Assembly (NCBI GenBank): GCA_029168955.1
Contig: JAPDOI010001320.1
Coordinates: forward strand, 105,001 to 169,000
Length of the DNA: 64,000 nucleotides
Origin: Aplectana chamaeleonis
Taxonomy: Eukaryota; Nematoda; Chromadorea; Rhabditida; Cosmocercidae
Reading direction: 5' to 3'
The translations under genes and the position numbers were made by a program. Each line of letters begins with the position of its first letter. Positions within the stretch are counted from its first letter, which is position 1. Positions 34,101 through 49,920 of the stretch are shown one piece after another. Below the pieces are notes generated by a model that had not been told where the DNA came from, searched no databases, and saw only the letters and a list, made by a program, of their open reading frames with translations.

Positions 34101-37100
34101 GTTGCATATTGAGTCATTTTGAACTATCGAGGCTATGGATCTTGGTGGGACCACCCTACTTGTTGCACATTGGATCCTTTAAACATTCACAATTATGAAC
34201 CGTGCTGGGACCACCCTACCTGTTGCAAATCGGGTCCTTTAAACTTCCGAGGCTATGGATTTTGGTGGGACCACCCTACCTGTTGCATATCGAGTCTCTT
34301 GAATTTTCAACGTTATGGATCGTGGTGGGACCACCCTACCTGTTGCATATTCAGCCCTTTAAACTTTCGAGGCTATGTATCGTGCTGGGACCACCCTACC
34401 TGTTGCATATAGGGTTCTTTAAACTTCCATTGTTATGGATTGTGGTGGGACCACCCTACCTGTTGCATATTAAGTCCTTTAAACTTTCGAGGCTATGGAT
34501 TTTGGTGGGACCACCCTACCTGTTGCATATCGAGTCTTTTGAACTTTCAAAGTTATGGATCGTGGTAAGACTACCCTACCTGTTGCATATCGAGTCTCTT
34601 GAACTTTCAAAGTTATGGCTCATGGTGGGACCACCCTACCTGTTGCGAATCGGGTCCTTAAAACTTTCGACGTTATGCATCGTAGTGGGACCACCCTACC
34701 TTTGCATATTGAGTCTTTTGAACTTTCAAAGTTATGGATCGTGGTAAGACCACCCTACCTGTTGCATATTGGGCTTTTTGAACTTTCACCGGTGTGGATC
34801 GTGGTGGGACCGCCCTAACTGCTGCATTTTGGATCCCTTAAACTTTCACCGTTATGGATCGTGCTGGAACCACCCTACCTGTTGCATATTGGGTCCTTCA
34901 AACTTTCAAAGCTATGGATCGTGGTGGAACCACCCTACCTGTTGCATATAGGGTTCTTTAAGCTTCCATTGTTATGGATTGTGGTGGGACCACCCTACCT
35001 GTTGCATATTGGGTCCTTTAAATTTTCGCAGTTATGGATCGTGGTGAGACCACGCTACCTGTTGCATATTGAGTCTTTTGAATATCGAGGCTATGGATCT
35101 TGGTGGGACCACCCTACTTGTTGCACATTGGGTCCTTTAAACATTCACAATTATGAACCGTGCTGGGACCACCCTACCTGTTGCAAATCGGTTCCTTTAA
35201 ACTGCCGAGGCTATGGATCGTGGTGGGACCACCCTACCTGTTGCATATCAAGTCTTTTGAACTTTCAAAGTTATGGATCGTGGTGGAACCACCCTACCTG
35301 TTGCACATTGAGTCCTTTAAACTTTCGAGGCTATGGATCGTGGTGGGACTACCCTACCTGTTGCATATTAAGTCCTTTAAACTTTCGAGGCTATGAATTT
35401 TGGTGGGACCACCCTACCTGTTGCATATTAGGTCCTTCCAATTTTCAAAGCTATGGATCGTGGTGGGACCACCCTACCTGTTGCACATCGGGTCCTTCAA
35501 ACTTTCGACGTTATGGATCGTGGTGGGACCACCCTACCTGTTGCATATTGGGTCCTTCAAACTTTCAAAGCTATGGATCGTGGTGGAACCACCCTACCTG
35601 TTGCATATAGGGTTCTTTAAACTTCCATTGTTATGGATTGTGGTGGGACCACCCTACCTGTTGCATATTGGGTCCTTCAAACTTTAAAAGCTATGGATCG
35701 TGGTGGAACCACCCTACCTGTTGCATATAGGGTTCTTTAAACTTCCATTGTTATGGATTGTGGTGGGACCACCCTACCTGTTGCATATTGGGTCCTTTAA
35801 ACTTTCACAGTTATGGATCGTGGTGAGACCACGCTACCTGTTGCATATTGAGTCCTTTGAACTATCGAGGCTATGGATCTTAGTGGGACCACCCTACTTG
35901 TTGCACATTGGGTCCTTTAAACATTCACAATTATGAACCGTGCTGGGACCACCCTACCTGTTGCAAATCGGTTCCTTTAAACTTCCGAGGCTATGGATCG
36001 TGGTGGGACCACCCTACCTGTTGCACATTGAGTCCTTTAAACTTTCGAGGCTATGGATCGTGGTGGGACTACCCTACCTGTTGCATATTAAGTCCTTTGA
36101 ACTTTCGAGGCTATGAATTTTGGTGGGACCACCCTACCTGTTGCATATTAGGTCCTTCCAATTTTCAAAGCTATGGATCGTGGTGGGACCACCCTACCTG
36201 TTGCACATCGGGTCCTTTAAACTTTCGACGTTATGGATCGTGGTGGGACCACCCTACCTGTTGCATATTGGGTCCTTCAAACTTTCAAAGCTATGGATCG
36301 TGGTGGAACCACCCTACCTGTTGCATATAGTTCTTTAAACTTCCATTGTTATGGATTGTGGTGGGACCACCCTACCTGTTGCATATTGGATCCTTCAAAC
36401 TTTAAAAGCTATGGATCGTGGTGGAACCACCCTACCTGTTGCATATAGGGTTCTTTAAACTTTCCATTGTTATGGATTGTGGTGGGACCACCCTACCTGT
36501 TGCATATTGGGTCCTTTAAACTTTCACAGTTATGGATCGTGGTGAGACCACGCTACCTGTTGCATATTGAGTCATTTTGAACTATCGAGGCTATGGATCT
36601 TGGTGGGACCACCCTACTTGTTGCACATTGGATCCTTTAAACATTCACAATTATGAACCGTGCTGGGACCACCCTACCTGTTGCAAATCGGTTCCTTTAA
36701 ACTTCCGAGGCTATGGATCGTGGTGGGACCACCCTACCTGTTGCATATTAAGTCCTTTAAACTTTCGAGGCTATGGATTTTGGTGGGACCACCCTACCTG
36801 TTGCATATCGAGTCTTTTGAACTTTCAAAGTTATGGATCGTGGTGGAACCACCCTACCTGTTGCACATTGAGTCCTTTAAACTTTCGAGGCTATGGATCG
36901 TGGTGGGACTACCCTACCTGTTGCATATTGTGTCCTTTAAACTTTCGAGGCTATGGATTTTGGTGGGACCACCCTACCTGTTGCATATTAGGTCCTTCCA
37001 ACTTTCAAAGCTATGGATCGTGGTGGGACCACCCTACCTGTTGCACATCAGGTCCTTCAAACTTTCGACGTTATGGATCGTGGTGGGACCACCCTACCTG

Positions 37101-40100
37101 TTGCATATTGGGTCCTTCAAACTTTCAAAGCTATGGATCGTGGTGGAACCACCCTACCTGTTGCATATAGGGTTCTTTAAACTTCCATTGTTATGGATTG
37201 TGGTGGGACCACCCTACCTGTTGCATATTGGGTCCTTCAAACTTTCAAAGTTATGGATCGTGGTGGGACCACCCTACCTGTTGCATATAGGGTTCATTAA
37301 ACTTCCATTGTTATGGATTGTGGTGGGACCACCCTACCTGTTGCATATTGGGTCCTTTAAACTTTCACAGTTATGGATCGTGGTGAGACCACGCTACCTG
37401 TTGCATATTGAGTCCTTTGAACTATCGAGGCTATGGATCTTGGTGGGACCACCCTACTTGTTGCACATTGGGTCCTTTAAACATTCACAATTATGAACCG
37501 TGCTGGGACCACCCTACCTGTTGCAAATCGGTTCCTTTAAACTTCCGAGGCTATGGATCGTGGTGGGACCACCCTACCTGTTGCATATTAAGTCCTTTAA
37601 ACTTTCGAGGCTATGGATCGTGGTGGGACCACCCTACCTGTTGCATATTAAGTCCTTTGAACTTTCGAGGCTATGGATTTTGGTGGGACCACCCTACCTG
37701 TTGCATATTAGGTCCTTCCAACTTTCAAAGCTATGGATCGTGGTGGGACTACCCTACCTGTTGCATATTGGGTCCTTTAAACTTTCATCTTTACGGGTCG
37801 TGGTGGAACCACCCTACCTGTTGCACATTGTGTCCTTCAAACTTTCATCGTCATGGATCGTGGTGGGACCACCCTACCTGTTGCATATTGTGTCCTTCTA
37901 ACTTTCATCGTCATGAATCGTGTTGGGACCACCCCACCTGTTGCATATTGTTTGCTTTAAACTTTCATCTTTACGGGTCGTGGTGGAACCACCCTACCTG
38001 TTGCACATTGTGTCCTTCAAACTTTCATCGTCATGGATCGTGGTGGGACCACCCTACCTGTTGCATATTGTGTCCTTCAAACTTTCATCGTCATGGATCG
38101 TGGTGGGACTACCCTACCTGTTGCATATTGAGTCCTTTGAACTATCGAGGCTATGGATCTTAGTGGGACCACCCTACTTGTTGCACATTGGGTCCTTTAA
38201 ACATTCACAATTATGAACCGTGCTGGGACCACCCTACCTGTTGCAAATCGGTTCCTTTAAACTTCCGAGGCTATGGATCGTGGTGGGACCACCCTACCTG
38301 TTGCATATTAAGTCCTTTAAACTTTCGAGGCTATGGATCGTGGTGGGACCACCCTACCTGTTGCATATCGAGTCTTTTGAACTTTCAAAGTTATGGATCG
38401 TTGTGGAACCACCCTACCTGTTGCACATTGAGTCCTTTAAACTTTCGAGGCTATGGATCGTGGTGGGACTACCCTACCTGTTGCATATTAAGTCCTTTAA
38501 ACTTTCGAGGCTATGCATTTTGGTGGGACCACCCTACCTGTTGCATATTAGGTCCTTCCAATTTTCAAAGCTATGGATTGTGATGGGACCACCCCACCTG
38601 TTGCATATTGTTTACTTCAAACTTTCGTCGTTACGGATCGTGGTGGGACTACCCTACCTGTTGCATCTTGGGTCCTTCAACCTTTCAAAGCTATGGATCG
38701 TGGTGGAACCACCCTACCTGTTGCATATAGGGTTCTTTAAACTTCCATTGTTATGGATTGTGGTGGGACCACCCTACCTGTTGCATATTGGGTCCTTCAA
38801 ACTTTAAAAGCTATGGATCGTGGTGGAACCACCCTACCTGTTGCATATAGGGTTCTTTAAACTTTCATCGTTATGGATCGTGGTGGGACCACCCTACCTG
38901 TTGCATATTGGGTCCTTTAAACTTTCACAGTTATGGATCGTGGTGAGACCACGCTACCTGTTGCATATTGAGTCCTTTGAACTATCGAGGCTATGGATCT
39001 TAGTGGGACCACCCTACTTGTTGCACATTGGGTCCTTTAAACATTCACAATTATGAACCGTGCTGGGACCACCCTACCTGTTGCAAATCGGTTCCTTTAA
39101 ACTTTCGAGGCTATGGATCGTGGTGCTACCACCCTACCTGTTGCATATTGAGTCTTTTAAAGTTGCATGGCTATGGATCGTAGTGGGACCATCCTACCTG
39201 TTGCGTATTGAGTCCTTTAAGCATTTATCGTTATGGATCGTGGTGGGACCACTCTCCCTGTTGCATATTGAGTCCTTCAAACTTTTAAAGTTATGGATCG
39301 TGCTGGGACCACCCTACCTGTTGCATATTGGGTCCTTCAAACTTTTGACGTTATGGATCGTAGTGGGACCACCCTACCTGTTGCATATTGGGTCCTTCAA
39401 ACTTTCAAAGTTATGGATCGTGGTGGGACCACCCTACCTGTTGCACATTGGGTCCTTCAAACTTTCAAAGTTATGGATCGTGGTGGGACCACCCTACCTG
39501 TTGCATATTGTATCCTTCAAACTTTCAAAGCTATGGATCGTGTTGGGACCACCCTACCTGTTGCATATTGGGTTCTTTAATCTCTCATAGTTACGGATCG
39601 TGGTAGGACAACCCTACCTGTTGCGTATTCGGTCCTTTAAACTTTCATAGTTATGGATCGTGGTGAGACCACGCTACCTGTTGCATATTGAGTCCTTTGA
39701 ACTATCGAGGCTATGGATCTTGGTGGGACCACCCTACTTGTTGCACATTGGGTCCTTTAAACATTCACAATTATGAACCGTGATGGGACCACTCTACCTG
39801 TTGCAAATCGGGTCCTTTAAACTTCCGAGGCTATGGATCGTGGTGGGACCACCCTACCTTTGCATATCGAGTCTTTTGAACTTTCAAAGCTATGGATCGT
39901 GGTAAGACCACCCTACCTGTTGCAGATTGAGTCCTTTAAACTTTCGAGGCTATGGATTTTGGTGGGACCACCCTACCTGTTGCATATTGAGTCCTTTAAA
40001 CTTTCAAAGCTATGGATCGTGGTAAGACCACCCTACCTGTTGCAAATCGGGTCCTTCAAACTTTCGACGTTATGGATCGTAGTGGGACCACCCTACCTGT

Positions 40101-43100
40101 TGCATATTGGGTCCTTCAAACTTTCAAAGCTATGGATCGTGATAGGACCACCCTACCTGTTGCATACTGAGTTCTTTTAACTTTCTTTGTTATGGATCGT
40201 GATGGGACCACCCTACCTGTTGCATATTGAGTCCTATAAAATTCCATAGCTATGAATCGTGATAGGACCACCCTACCTGTTGCATACTGAGTTCTTTGAA
40301 CTTTCTTTGTTATGGATCGTCATTGGACCACTCTACCTGTTGCATTTTGGGTCCTTTAAACTTTCACAGTTATGGATCGTGGTGAGACCACGCTACCTGT
40401 TGCATATTGAGTCATTTTGAACTATCGAGGCTATGGATCGTGGTGGGACCACCCTACCTGTTGCATATTAAGTCCTTTAAACTTTCACAATTATGAACCG
40501 TGCTGGGACCACCCTACCTGTTGCATATTGGTTCCTTTAAACTTCCGAGGCTATGGATCATTGTGGGACCACAATACTTATTGCATACTAAGTCCATTAA
40601 ATTTTCATCGGTATGGATCGTGGTAGGACCACCACACGTGTTGCATATTGAGTCCTTTGACCTTTCATCGTTATGGATCGTAATGGGACCACTCTACCTG
40701 TTGCATATTGAGTCCTTTAAAAATCCATAGCTATGCATCGTGATAGGACCACCCTACCTGTTGCATATTAAGTCATTTAAAATTCCATAGCTATGAATCG
40801 TGATAGGACCACCCTACCTGTTGCATATTAAGTCATTTAAACTTTCAAAGCTATGGATCGTGGTGGGACCACCCTACCTGTTGCACATCAGGTCCTTTAA
40901 ACTTTCGACGTTATGGATCGTGGTGGGACCACCCTACCTGTTGCATATTGGGTCCTTCAAACTTTCAAAGCTATGGATCGTGGTGGGAACCACCCTACCT
41001 GTTGCATATTGGGTCCTTTAAACTTTGATCGTTATAGATCGTGGTTGGACCAACCCTACCTGTTGCAAATTGGGTCCTTCAAACTTTCGTCGTAACGGAT
41101 CGTGGTGGGACCACCCTACCTGTTGCATAATGAGTCCTTTAAACTTTCACAGTTATGGATCGTGGTGAGACCACGCTACCTGTTGCAGACTGAGTCCTTT
41201 AAACTTTCACAGTTATGGATCGTGGTGAGACCACGCTACCTGTTGCATATTGAGTCCTTAGAACTTTCGAGGCTATGGATCTTGGTGGGACCACCCTACT
41301 TGTTGCAGATTGGGTCCTTTAAACATTCACAATTATGAACCGTGCTATGACCACTCTACCTGTTGCAAATCGGGTCCTTTAAACTTCCGAGGCTACGGAT
41401 CGTGGTGGGACCACCCTACATGTTGCATATTGAGTCCTTTAAACTTTCGAGGCTATGGATCGTGGTGGGACCACCCTACCTGTTGCTTACCGAGTCCTTT
41501 GAACTTTCGAGGCTATGGATGGTGGTGGGACCACCCTACCTGTTGCATATTGAGTCCTTCAAACTTTCATCGTTATGCATCGTGATAGGACCACCCTACC
41601 TGTTGCATACTGAGTCCTTTAATCTTTCATCGTTATGGATCGTGATGGGACCGCCCTACCTGTTGCATATTGAGTCCTTTAAAATTCCATAGCTATGAAT
41701 CGTGATAGGACCGCCCTACCTGTTGCATACTGAGTTCTTTTAACTTTCTTTGTTATGGATCGTGATGGGACCACCCTACCTGTTGCATATTGAGTCCTTT
41801 AAACTTTCATCGTTATGGAACGTGGTGGGACCACCCTACCTGTTGCATATAGGGTTCTTTAAACATCCATTGTTACGGATTGTGGTGGGACCACCCTACC
41901 TGTTGCATATTGGGTCCTTTAAACTTTCACAGTTATGGATCGTGGTGAGACCACGCTACCTGTTGCATATTGAGTCCTTTGAACTATCGAGGCTATGGAT
42001 CTTGGCGGGACCACCCTACTTGTTGCACATTGGGTCCTTCAAACATTCACAATTATGAACCGTGCTGGGACCACCCTACCTGTTGCACATTGAGTCCTTT
42101 AAACTTTCGAGGCTATGGATCGTGGTGGGACTACCCTACCGGTTGCATATTGAGTCCTTTAAACTTTCGAGGCTATGGATCGTGGTGGGACCACCCTACC
42201 TGTTGCATATTAAGTCCTTTGAACTTTCATCGCTATGGATCGTGGTGGGACCACCCTACCTGTTGCATATTAGGTCCTTCCAACTTTCAAAGCTATGGAT
42301 CGTGGTAAGACCACCCTACCTGTTGCAGATTGAGTCCTTTAAACTTTCGCCGTTATGGATCGTGGTGGGACCACCCTACCTGTTGCATATTGGGTCCTTC
42401 AAACTTTCAAAGCTATGGATCGTGGTGGAACCACCCTACCTGTTGCATATAGGGTTCTTTTAAACTTCCATTGTTATGGATTGTGGTGGGACCACCCTAC
42501 CTGTTGCATATTGGATCCTTTAAACTTTCGAGGCTATGTATCGTGCTGGGACCACCCTACCTGTTGCATATAGGGTTCTTTAAACTTCCATTGTTATGGA
42601 TTGTGGTGGGACCACCCTACCTGTTGCATATTGGGTCCTTTAAACTTTCACAGTTATGGATCGTGGTGAGACCACGCTACCTGTTGCATATTGAGTCATT
42701 TTGAACTATCGAGGCTATGGATCTTGGTGGGACCACCCTACTTGTTGCACATTGGGTCCTTTAAACATTCACGATTATGAACCGTGCTGGGACCACCCTA
42801 CCTGTTGCACATTGAGTCCTTTAAACTTTCTAGGCTATGGATCGTGGTGGGACCACCCTACCTGTTGCATATTAAGTCCTTTAAACTTTCGAGGCTATGG
42901 ATTTTGGTGGGACCACCCTACCTGTTGCATATCGAGTCTTTTGAACTTTCAAAGTTATGGATCGTGGTGGAACCACCCTACCTGTTGCACATTGAGTCCT
43001 TTAAACTTTCGAGGCTATGGATCGTGGTGGGACTACCCTACCTGTTGCATATTAAGTCCTTTAAACTTTCGAGGCTATGAATTTTGGTGGGACCACCCTA

Positions 43101-43980
43101 CCTGTTGCATATTAGGTCCTTCCAATTTTCAAAGCTATGGATCGTGGTGGGACCACCCTACCTGTTGCACATCGGGTCCTTCAAACTTTCGACGTTATGG
43201 ATCGTGGTGGGACCACCCTACCTGTTGCATATTGGGTCCTTCAAACTTTCAAAGCTATGGATCGTGGTGGAACCACCCTACCTGTTGCATATAGGGTTCT
43301 TTAAACTTCCATTGTTATGGATCTTGGTGGGACCACCCCACCTGTTTCATATTGGGTCCTTCAAACTTTCATAGCTATGGATCGTGGTGGGACCACCCTA
43401 CCTGTTGCATATAGGGTTCTTTAAACTTCCATTGTTATGGATTGTGGTGGGACCACCCTACCTGTTGCATATTGGGTCCTTTAAACTTTCACAGTTATGG
43501 ATCGTGGTGAGACCACGCTACCTGTTGCATATTGAGTCCTTTGAACTATCGAGGCTATGGATCTTAGTGGGACCACCCTACTTGTTGCACATTGGGTCCT
43601 TTAAACATTCACAATTATGAACCGTGCTGGGACCACCCTACCTGTTGCAAATCGGTTCCTTTAAACTTCCGAGGCTATGGATCGTGGTGGGACCACCCTA
43701 CCTGTTGCACATTGAGTCCTTTAAACTTTCGAGGCTATGGACCGTGGTGGGACGACCCTACCTGTTCGATATTAAGTCCTTTGTACTTTCGAGGCTATGG
43801 ATCGTGGTGGGACCACCCTACCTGTTGCATATTGAGTCCTTCCAACTTTCAAAGCTATGGATCGTGATGGGACTACCCTACCTGTTGGATATTGGGTCCT
43901 TTAAACTTTCGACGTTATGGATCGTGGTGGGACCACCCTACCTGTTGCATATTGGGTCCTTCAAACTTTCAAAGCTATGG

Positions 43981-45600
43981 ATCGTGGTGGAACCACCCTA
44001 CCTGTTGCATATAGGGTTCTTTAAACTTCCATTGTTATGGATTGTGGTGGGACCACCCTACCTGTTGCATATTGGATCCTTCAAACTTTAAAAGCTATGG
44101 ATCGTGGTGGAACCACCCTACCTGTTGCATATAGGGTTCTTTAAACTTCCATTGTTATGGATTGTGGTGGGACCACCCTACCTGTTGCATATTGGGTCCT
44201 TTAAACTTTCACAGTTATGGATCGTGGTGAGACCACGCTACCTGTTGCATATTGAGTCCTTTGAACTATCGAGGCTATGGATCTTAGTGGGACCACCCTA
44301 CTTGTTGCACATTGGGTCCTTTAAACATTCACAATTATGAACCGTGCTGGGACCACCCTACCTGTTGCAAATCGGTTCCTTTAAACTTCCGAGGCTATGG
44401 ATCGTGGTGGGACCACCCTACCTGTTGCATATTAAGTCCTTTAAACTTTCGAGGCTATGGATTTTGGTGGGACCACCCTACCTGTTGCATATCGAGTCTT
44501 TTGAACTTTCAAAGTTATGGATCGTGGTGGAACCACCCTACCTGTTGCACATTGAGTCCTTTAAACTTTCGAGGCTATGGATCGTGGTGGGACTACCCTA
44601 CCTGTTGCATATTAAGTCCTTTGAACTTTCGAGGCTATGAATTTTGGTGGGACCACCCTACCTGTTGCATATTAGGTCCTTCCAATTTTCAAAGCTATGG
44701 ATCGTGGTGGGACCACCCTACCTGTTGCACATCGGGTCCTTTAAACTTTCGACGTTATGGATCGTGGTGGGACCACCCTACCTGTTGCATATTGGGTCCT
44801 TCAAACTTTCAAAGCTATGGATCGTGGTGGAACCACCCTACCTGTTGCATATAGGGTTCTTTAAACTTCCATTGTTATGGATTGTGGTGGGACCACCCTA
44901 CCTGTTGCATATTGGATCCTTCAAACTTTAAAAGCTATGGATCGTGGTGGAACCACCCTACCTGTTGCATATAGGGTTCTTTAAACTTCCATTGTTATGG
45001 ATTGTGGTGGGACCACCCTACCTGTTGCATATTGGGTCCTCTAAACTTTCACAGTTATGGATCGTGGTGAGACCACGCTACCTGTTGCATATTGAGTCCT
45101 TTGAACTATCGAGGCTATGGATCTTAGTGGGACCACCCTACTTGTTGCACATTGGGTCCTTTAAACATTCACAATTATGAACCGTGCTGGGACCACCCTA
45201 CCTGTTGCAAATCGGTTCCTTTAAACTTCCGAGGCTATGGATCGTGGTGGGACCACCCTACCTGTTGCATATTAAGTCCTTTAAACTTTCGAGGCTATGG
45301 ATTTTGGTGGGACCACCCTACCTGTTGCATATCGAGTCTTTTGAACTTTCAAAGTTATGGATCGTGGTGGAACCACCCTACCTGTTGCACATTGAGTCCT
45401 TTAAACTTTCGAGGCTATGGATCGTGGTGGGACTACCCTACCTGTTGCATATTAAGTCCTTTAAACTTTCGAGGCTATGAATTTTGGTGGGACCACCCTA
45501 CCTGTTGCATATTAGGTCCTTCCAATTTTCAAAGCTATGGATCGTGGTGGGACCACCCTACCTGTTGCACATCGGGTCCTTCAAACTTTCGACGTTATGG
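43981..45600 (+). repeat. Recent 840-bp (14-monomer) tandem duplication
   Basis: The 780 bases from 43981 recur at 44821 with only a few substitutions. The unit is the 12-monomer cycle with one extra pair of monomers inserted, so it is a derived higher-order unit amplified once. Confidence 0.85.
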
Positions 45601-48600
45601 ATTGTGGTGGGACCACCCTACCTGTTGCATATTGGGTCCTTTAAACTTTCACAGTTATGGATCGTGGTGAGACCACGTTACCTGTTGCATATTGAGTCCT
45701 TTGAACTTTCGAGGCTATGGATCTTGGTGGGACCACCCTACCCGTTGCATATCGAGTTTCTTGAACTTTCGAAGTTATGGATCGTGGTGGGACCACCCTT
45801 CCTGTTGCATATTGGGTCCTTCAAACTTTCAAAGCTATGGATCGTGGTGGGACCACCCTACCTGTTGCACATCGGGTCCTTCAAACTTTCTACGTTATGG
45901 ATTGTGGTGGGACCACCCTACCTGTTGCATATTGAGTCCTTTGAACTTTCGAGGCTATGGATCTTGGTGGGACCACCCTACCCGTTGCATATCGAGTTTC
46001 TTGAACTTTCGAAGTTATGGATCGTGGTGGGACCACCCTTCCTGTTGCATATTGGGTCCTTCAAACTTTCAAAGCTATGGATCGTGGTGGGACCATCCTA
46101 CCTGTTGCACATTGGGTCCTTAAAACTTTCGACGTTATGGATCGTAGTGGGACCACCCTACCTGTTGCAAATCGGTTCCTTCAAACTTCCGAGGCTATGG
46201 ATCGTGGTGGGACCACCCTACCTGTTGCATATTAAGTCCTTTAAACTTTCGAGGCTATGGATTTTGGTGGGACCACCCTACCCGTTGCATATCGAGTTTC
46301 TTGAACTTTCGAAGTTATGGATCGTGGTGGCACCACCCTACCTGTTGCATATTGAGCCCTTTAAACTTTCGAGGCTATGAATTTTGGTGGGACCACCCTA
46401 CCTGTTGCATATTAGGTCCTTCCAATTTTCAAAGCTATGAACCGTGCTGGGACCACCCTACCTGTTGCAAATCGGTTCCTTTAAACTTCCGAGGCTATGG
46501 ATCGTGGTGGGACCACCCTACCTGTTGCACATTGAGTCCTTTAAACTTTCGAGGCTATGGATCGTGGTGGGACTACCCTACCTGTTGCATATTAAGTCCT
46601 TTGAACTTTCGAGGCTATGAATTTTGGTGGGACCACCCTACCTGTTGCATATTAGGTCCTTCCAATTTTCAAAGCTATGGATCGTGGTGGGACCACCCTA
46701 CCTGTTGCACATCGGGTCCTTTAAACTTTCGACGTTATGGATCGTGGTGGGACCACCCTACCTGTTGCATATTGGGTCCTTCAAACTTTCAAAGCTATGG
46801 ATCGTGGTGGAACCACCCTACTTGTTGCATACTGAGTTCTTTTAACTTTCTTTGTTATGGATCGTGATGGGACCCCTTACCTGTTGCATATTGAGTCCTT
46901 TAAAATTCCATACCTATGAATCGTGATAGGACCACCCTACCTGTTGCATACTGAGTTCTTTGAACTTTCTTTGTTATGGATCGTCATTGGACCACTCTAA
47001 CTGTTGCATATTGAATCCTTTAAACTTTCATCGTTATGGAACGTGGTGGGACCACCCTACCTGTTGCATATTAAGTCATTTAAACTATCGAGGCTATGGA
47101 TCTTGGTGGGACCACCCTACCTGTTGCACATTGGGTCCTTTAAACATTCACAATTATGAACCGTGCTAGGACCACCCTACCTGTTGCAAATCGGGTCCTT
47201 TAAACTTCCGAGGCTATGGGTCGTGGTGGGACCACCCTACCTGTTGCATATTAAGTCCTTTAAACTTTCGAGGCTATGGATTTTGGTGGGAGCACCCTAC
47301 CTGTTGGATATCGGGTCTTTTGAGCTTTCATCGTTATGGATCGTGATGGGACCACCCTACCTGTTGCATATTGAATCCTTTCAACTTTCATCGTTATGGA
47401 TCGTGGTGGGACCACCCTACCTGTTGCATATTAAGTCATTTAAACTTCCATTCCTATGGATCGTTGTGGGACCACAATACTTATTGCATACTAAGTCCAT
47501 TAAATTTTCATCGGTATGGATCGTAGTGGGACCACCCTACCTGTTGCACATTGAATCCTTTCAACTTTCATCGTTATGGATCGTGGTGGGACCACCTTAC
47601 CTGTTGCATATTGGGTCCTTCAAACTTTCAAAGCTATGGATCGTGGTGGGAACCACCCTACCTGTTGCATATAGGGTTCTTTAAACTTTCCATTGTTATG
47701 GATCGTGGTGGGACCACCCTACCTGTTGCATATTGGGTCCTTCAAACTTTCAAAGCTATGGATCGTGGTGGAACCACCCTACCTGTTGCATATAGGGTTC
47801 TTTAAACTTCCATTGTTATGGATTGTGGTGGGACCACCCTACCTGTTGCATATTGGGTCCTTTAAACTTTCACAGTTATGGATCGTGGTGAGACCACGCT
47901 ACCTGTTGCATATTGAGTCCTTTGAACTATCGAGGCTATGGATCTTAGTGGGACCACCCTACTTGTTGCACATTGGGTCCTTTAAACATTCACAATTATG
48001 AACCGTGCTGGGACCACCCTACCTGTTGCAAATCGGTTCCTTTAAACTTCCGAGGCTATGGATCGTGGTGGGACCACCCTACCTGTTGCACATTGAGTCC
48101 TTTAAACTTTCGAGGCTATGGATCGTGGTGGGACTACCCTACCTGTTGCATATTAAGTCCTTTGAACTTTCGAGGCTATGAATTTTGGTGGGACCACCCT
48201 ACCTGTTGCATATTAGGTCCTTCCAATTTTCAAAGCTATGGATCGTGGTGGGACCACCCTACCTGTTGCACATCGGGTCCTTTAAACTTTCGACGTTATG
48301 GATCGTGGTGGGACCACCCTACCTGTTGCATATTGGGTCCTTCAAACTTTCAAAGCTATGGATCGTGGTGGGAACCACCCTACCTGTTGCATATTGGGTT
48401 CTTTAAACTTTCCATTGTTATGGATCGTGGTGGGACCACCCTACCTGTTGCATATTGGATCCTTCAAACTTTCAAAGCTATGGATCGTGGTGGAACCACC
48501 CTACCTGTTGCATATAGGGTTCTTTAAACTTTCATTGTTATGGATCGTGGTGGGACCACCCTACCTGTTGCATATTGGGTCCTTTAAACTTTCACAGTTA

Positions 48601-49920
48601 TGGATCGTCGTGAGACCACGCTGCCTGTTGCATATTGAGTCCTTTGAACAATCGAGGCTATGGATCTTGGTGGGACCACCCTACTTGTTGCACATTGGGT
48701 CCTTTAAACATTCACAATTATGAACCGTGCTGGGACCACTCTACCTGTTGCAAATCGGTTCCTTTAAACTTTCCGAGGCTATGGATCGTGGTGGGACCAC
48801 CCTACCTGTTGCATATTAAGTCATTTAAACTTTCGAGGCTATGGATCGTAGTGGGACCACCCTATCTGTTGCATATTGAGTCCTTTAGGCTTTTGAGGTT
48901 ATGGATCGTGGTGGGACCACCCTACCTGTTGCATATTGAGTCCTTTAAACTTTCGAGGCTATGGATCGTGGTGGGTCCACCCTACCTGTTTTCTATGAAG
49001 TCCTTTAGACTTTCGAGGCTATGGATCGTGGTGGGACCACCCTATCTGTTGCATATTGGGTCCTTCCAATTTTCAAAGCTATGGATCGTGGTGGGACCAC
49101 CCTACCTGTTGCACATCGGGTCCTTCAAACTTTCGACGTTATGGATTGTGGTGGGACCACCCTACCTGTTGCATATTGGGTCCTTTAAACTTTCACAGTT
49201 ATGGATCGTGGTGAGACCACGTTACCTGTTGCATATTGAGTCCTTTGAACTTTCGAGGCTATGGATCTTGGTGGGACCACCCTACCTGTTGCATATCGAG
49301 TTTCTTGAACTTTCGAAGTTATGGATCGTGGTGGGACCACCCTTCCTGTTGCATATTGGGTCCTTCAAACTTTAAAAGCTATGGATCGTGGTGGGACCAC
49401 CCTACCTGTTGCATATCGGGTCCTTTAAACTTTCTACGTTATGGATCGTGGTGGGACCACCCTACCTGTTGCATATTGAGTCCTTTGAACTTTCGAGGCT
49501 ATGGATCGTGGTGGGACCACCCTACCTGTTGCATATCGAGTCTCTTGAACTTTCGAAGTTATGGATCGTGGTGGGACCACCCTTCCTGTTGCATATTGGG
49601 TCCTTCAAACTTTCAAAGCTATGGATTGTGGTGGGACCACCCTACCTGTTGCATATTGGGTCCTTTAAACTTTCACAGTTATGGATCGTAGTGGGACCAC
49701 CCTACCTGTTGCAAATCGGTTCCTTCAAACTTCCGAGGCTATGGATCGGGGTGGGAGGACCCTACCTGTCGCATATTAAGGCCTTTAAACTTTCGAGGCT
49801 ATGGATCGTGGTGGGACCACCCTACCTGTTGCATATCGAGTCTTGAACTTTCGAAGTTATGGATCGTGGTGGGACCACCACACGTGTTGCATATTGAGCC
49901 CTTTAAACTTTCGAGGCTAT

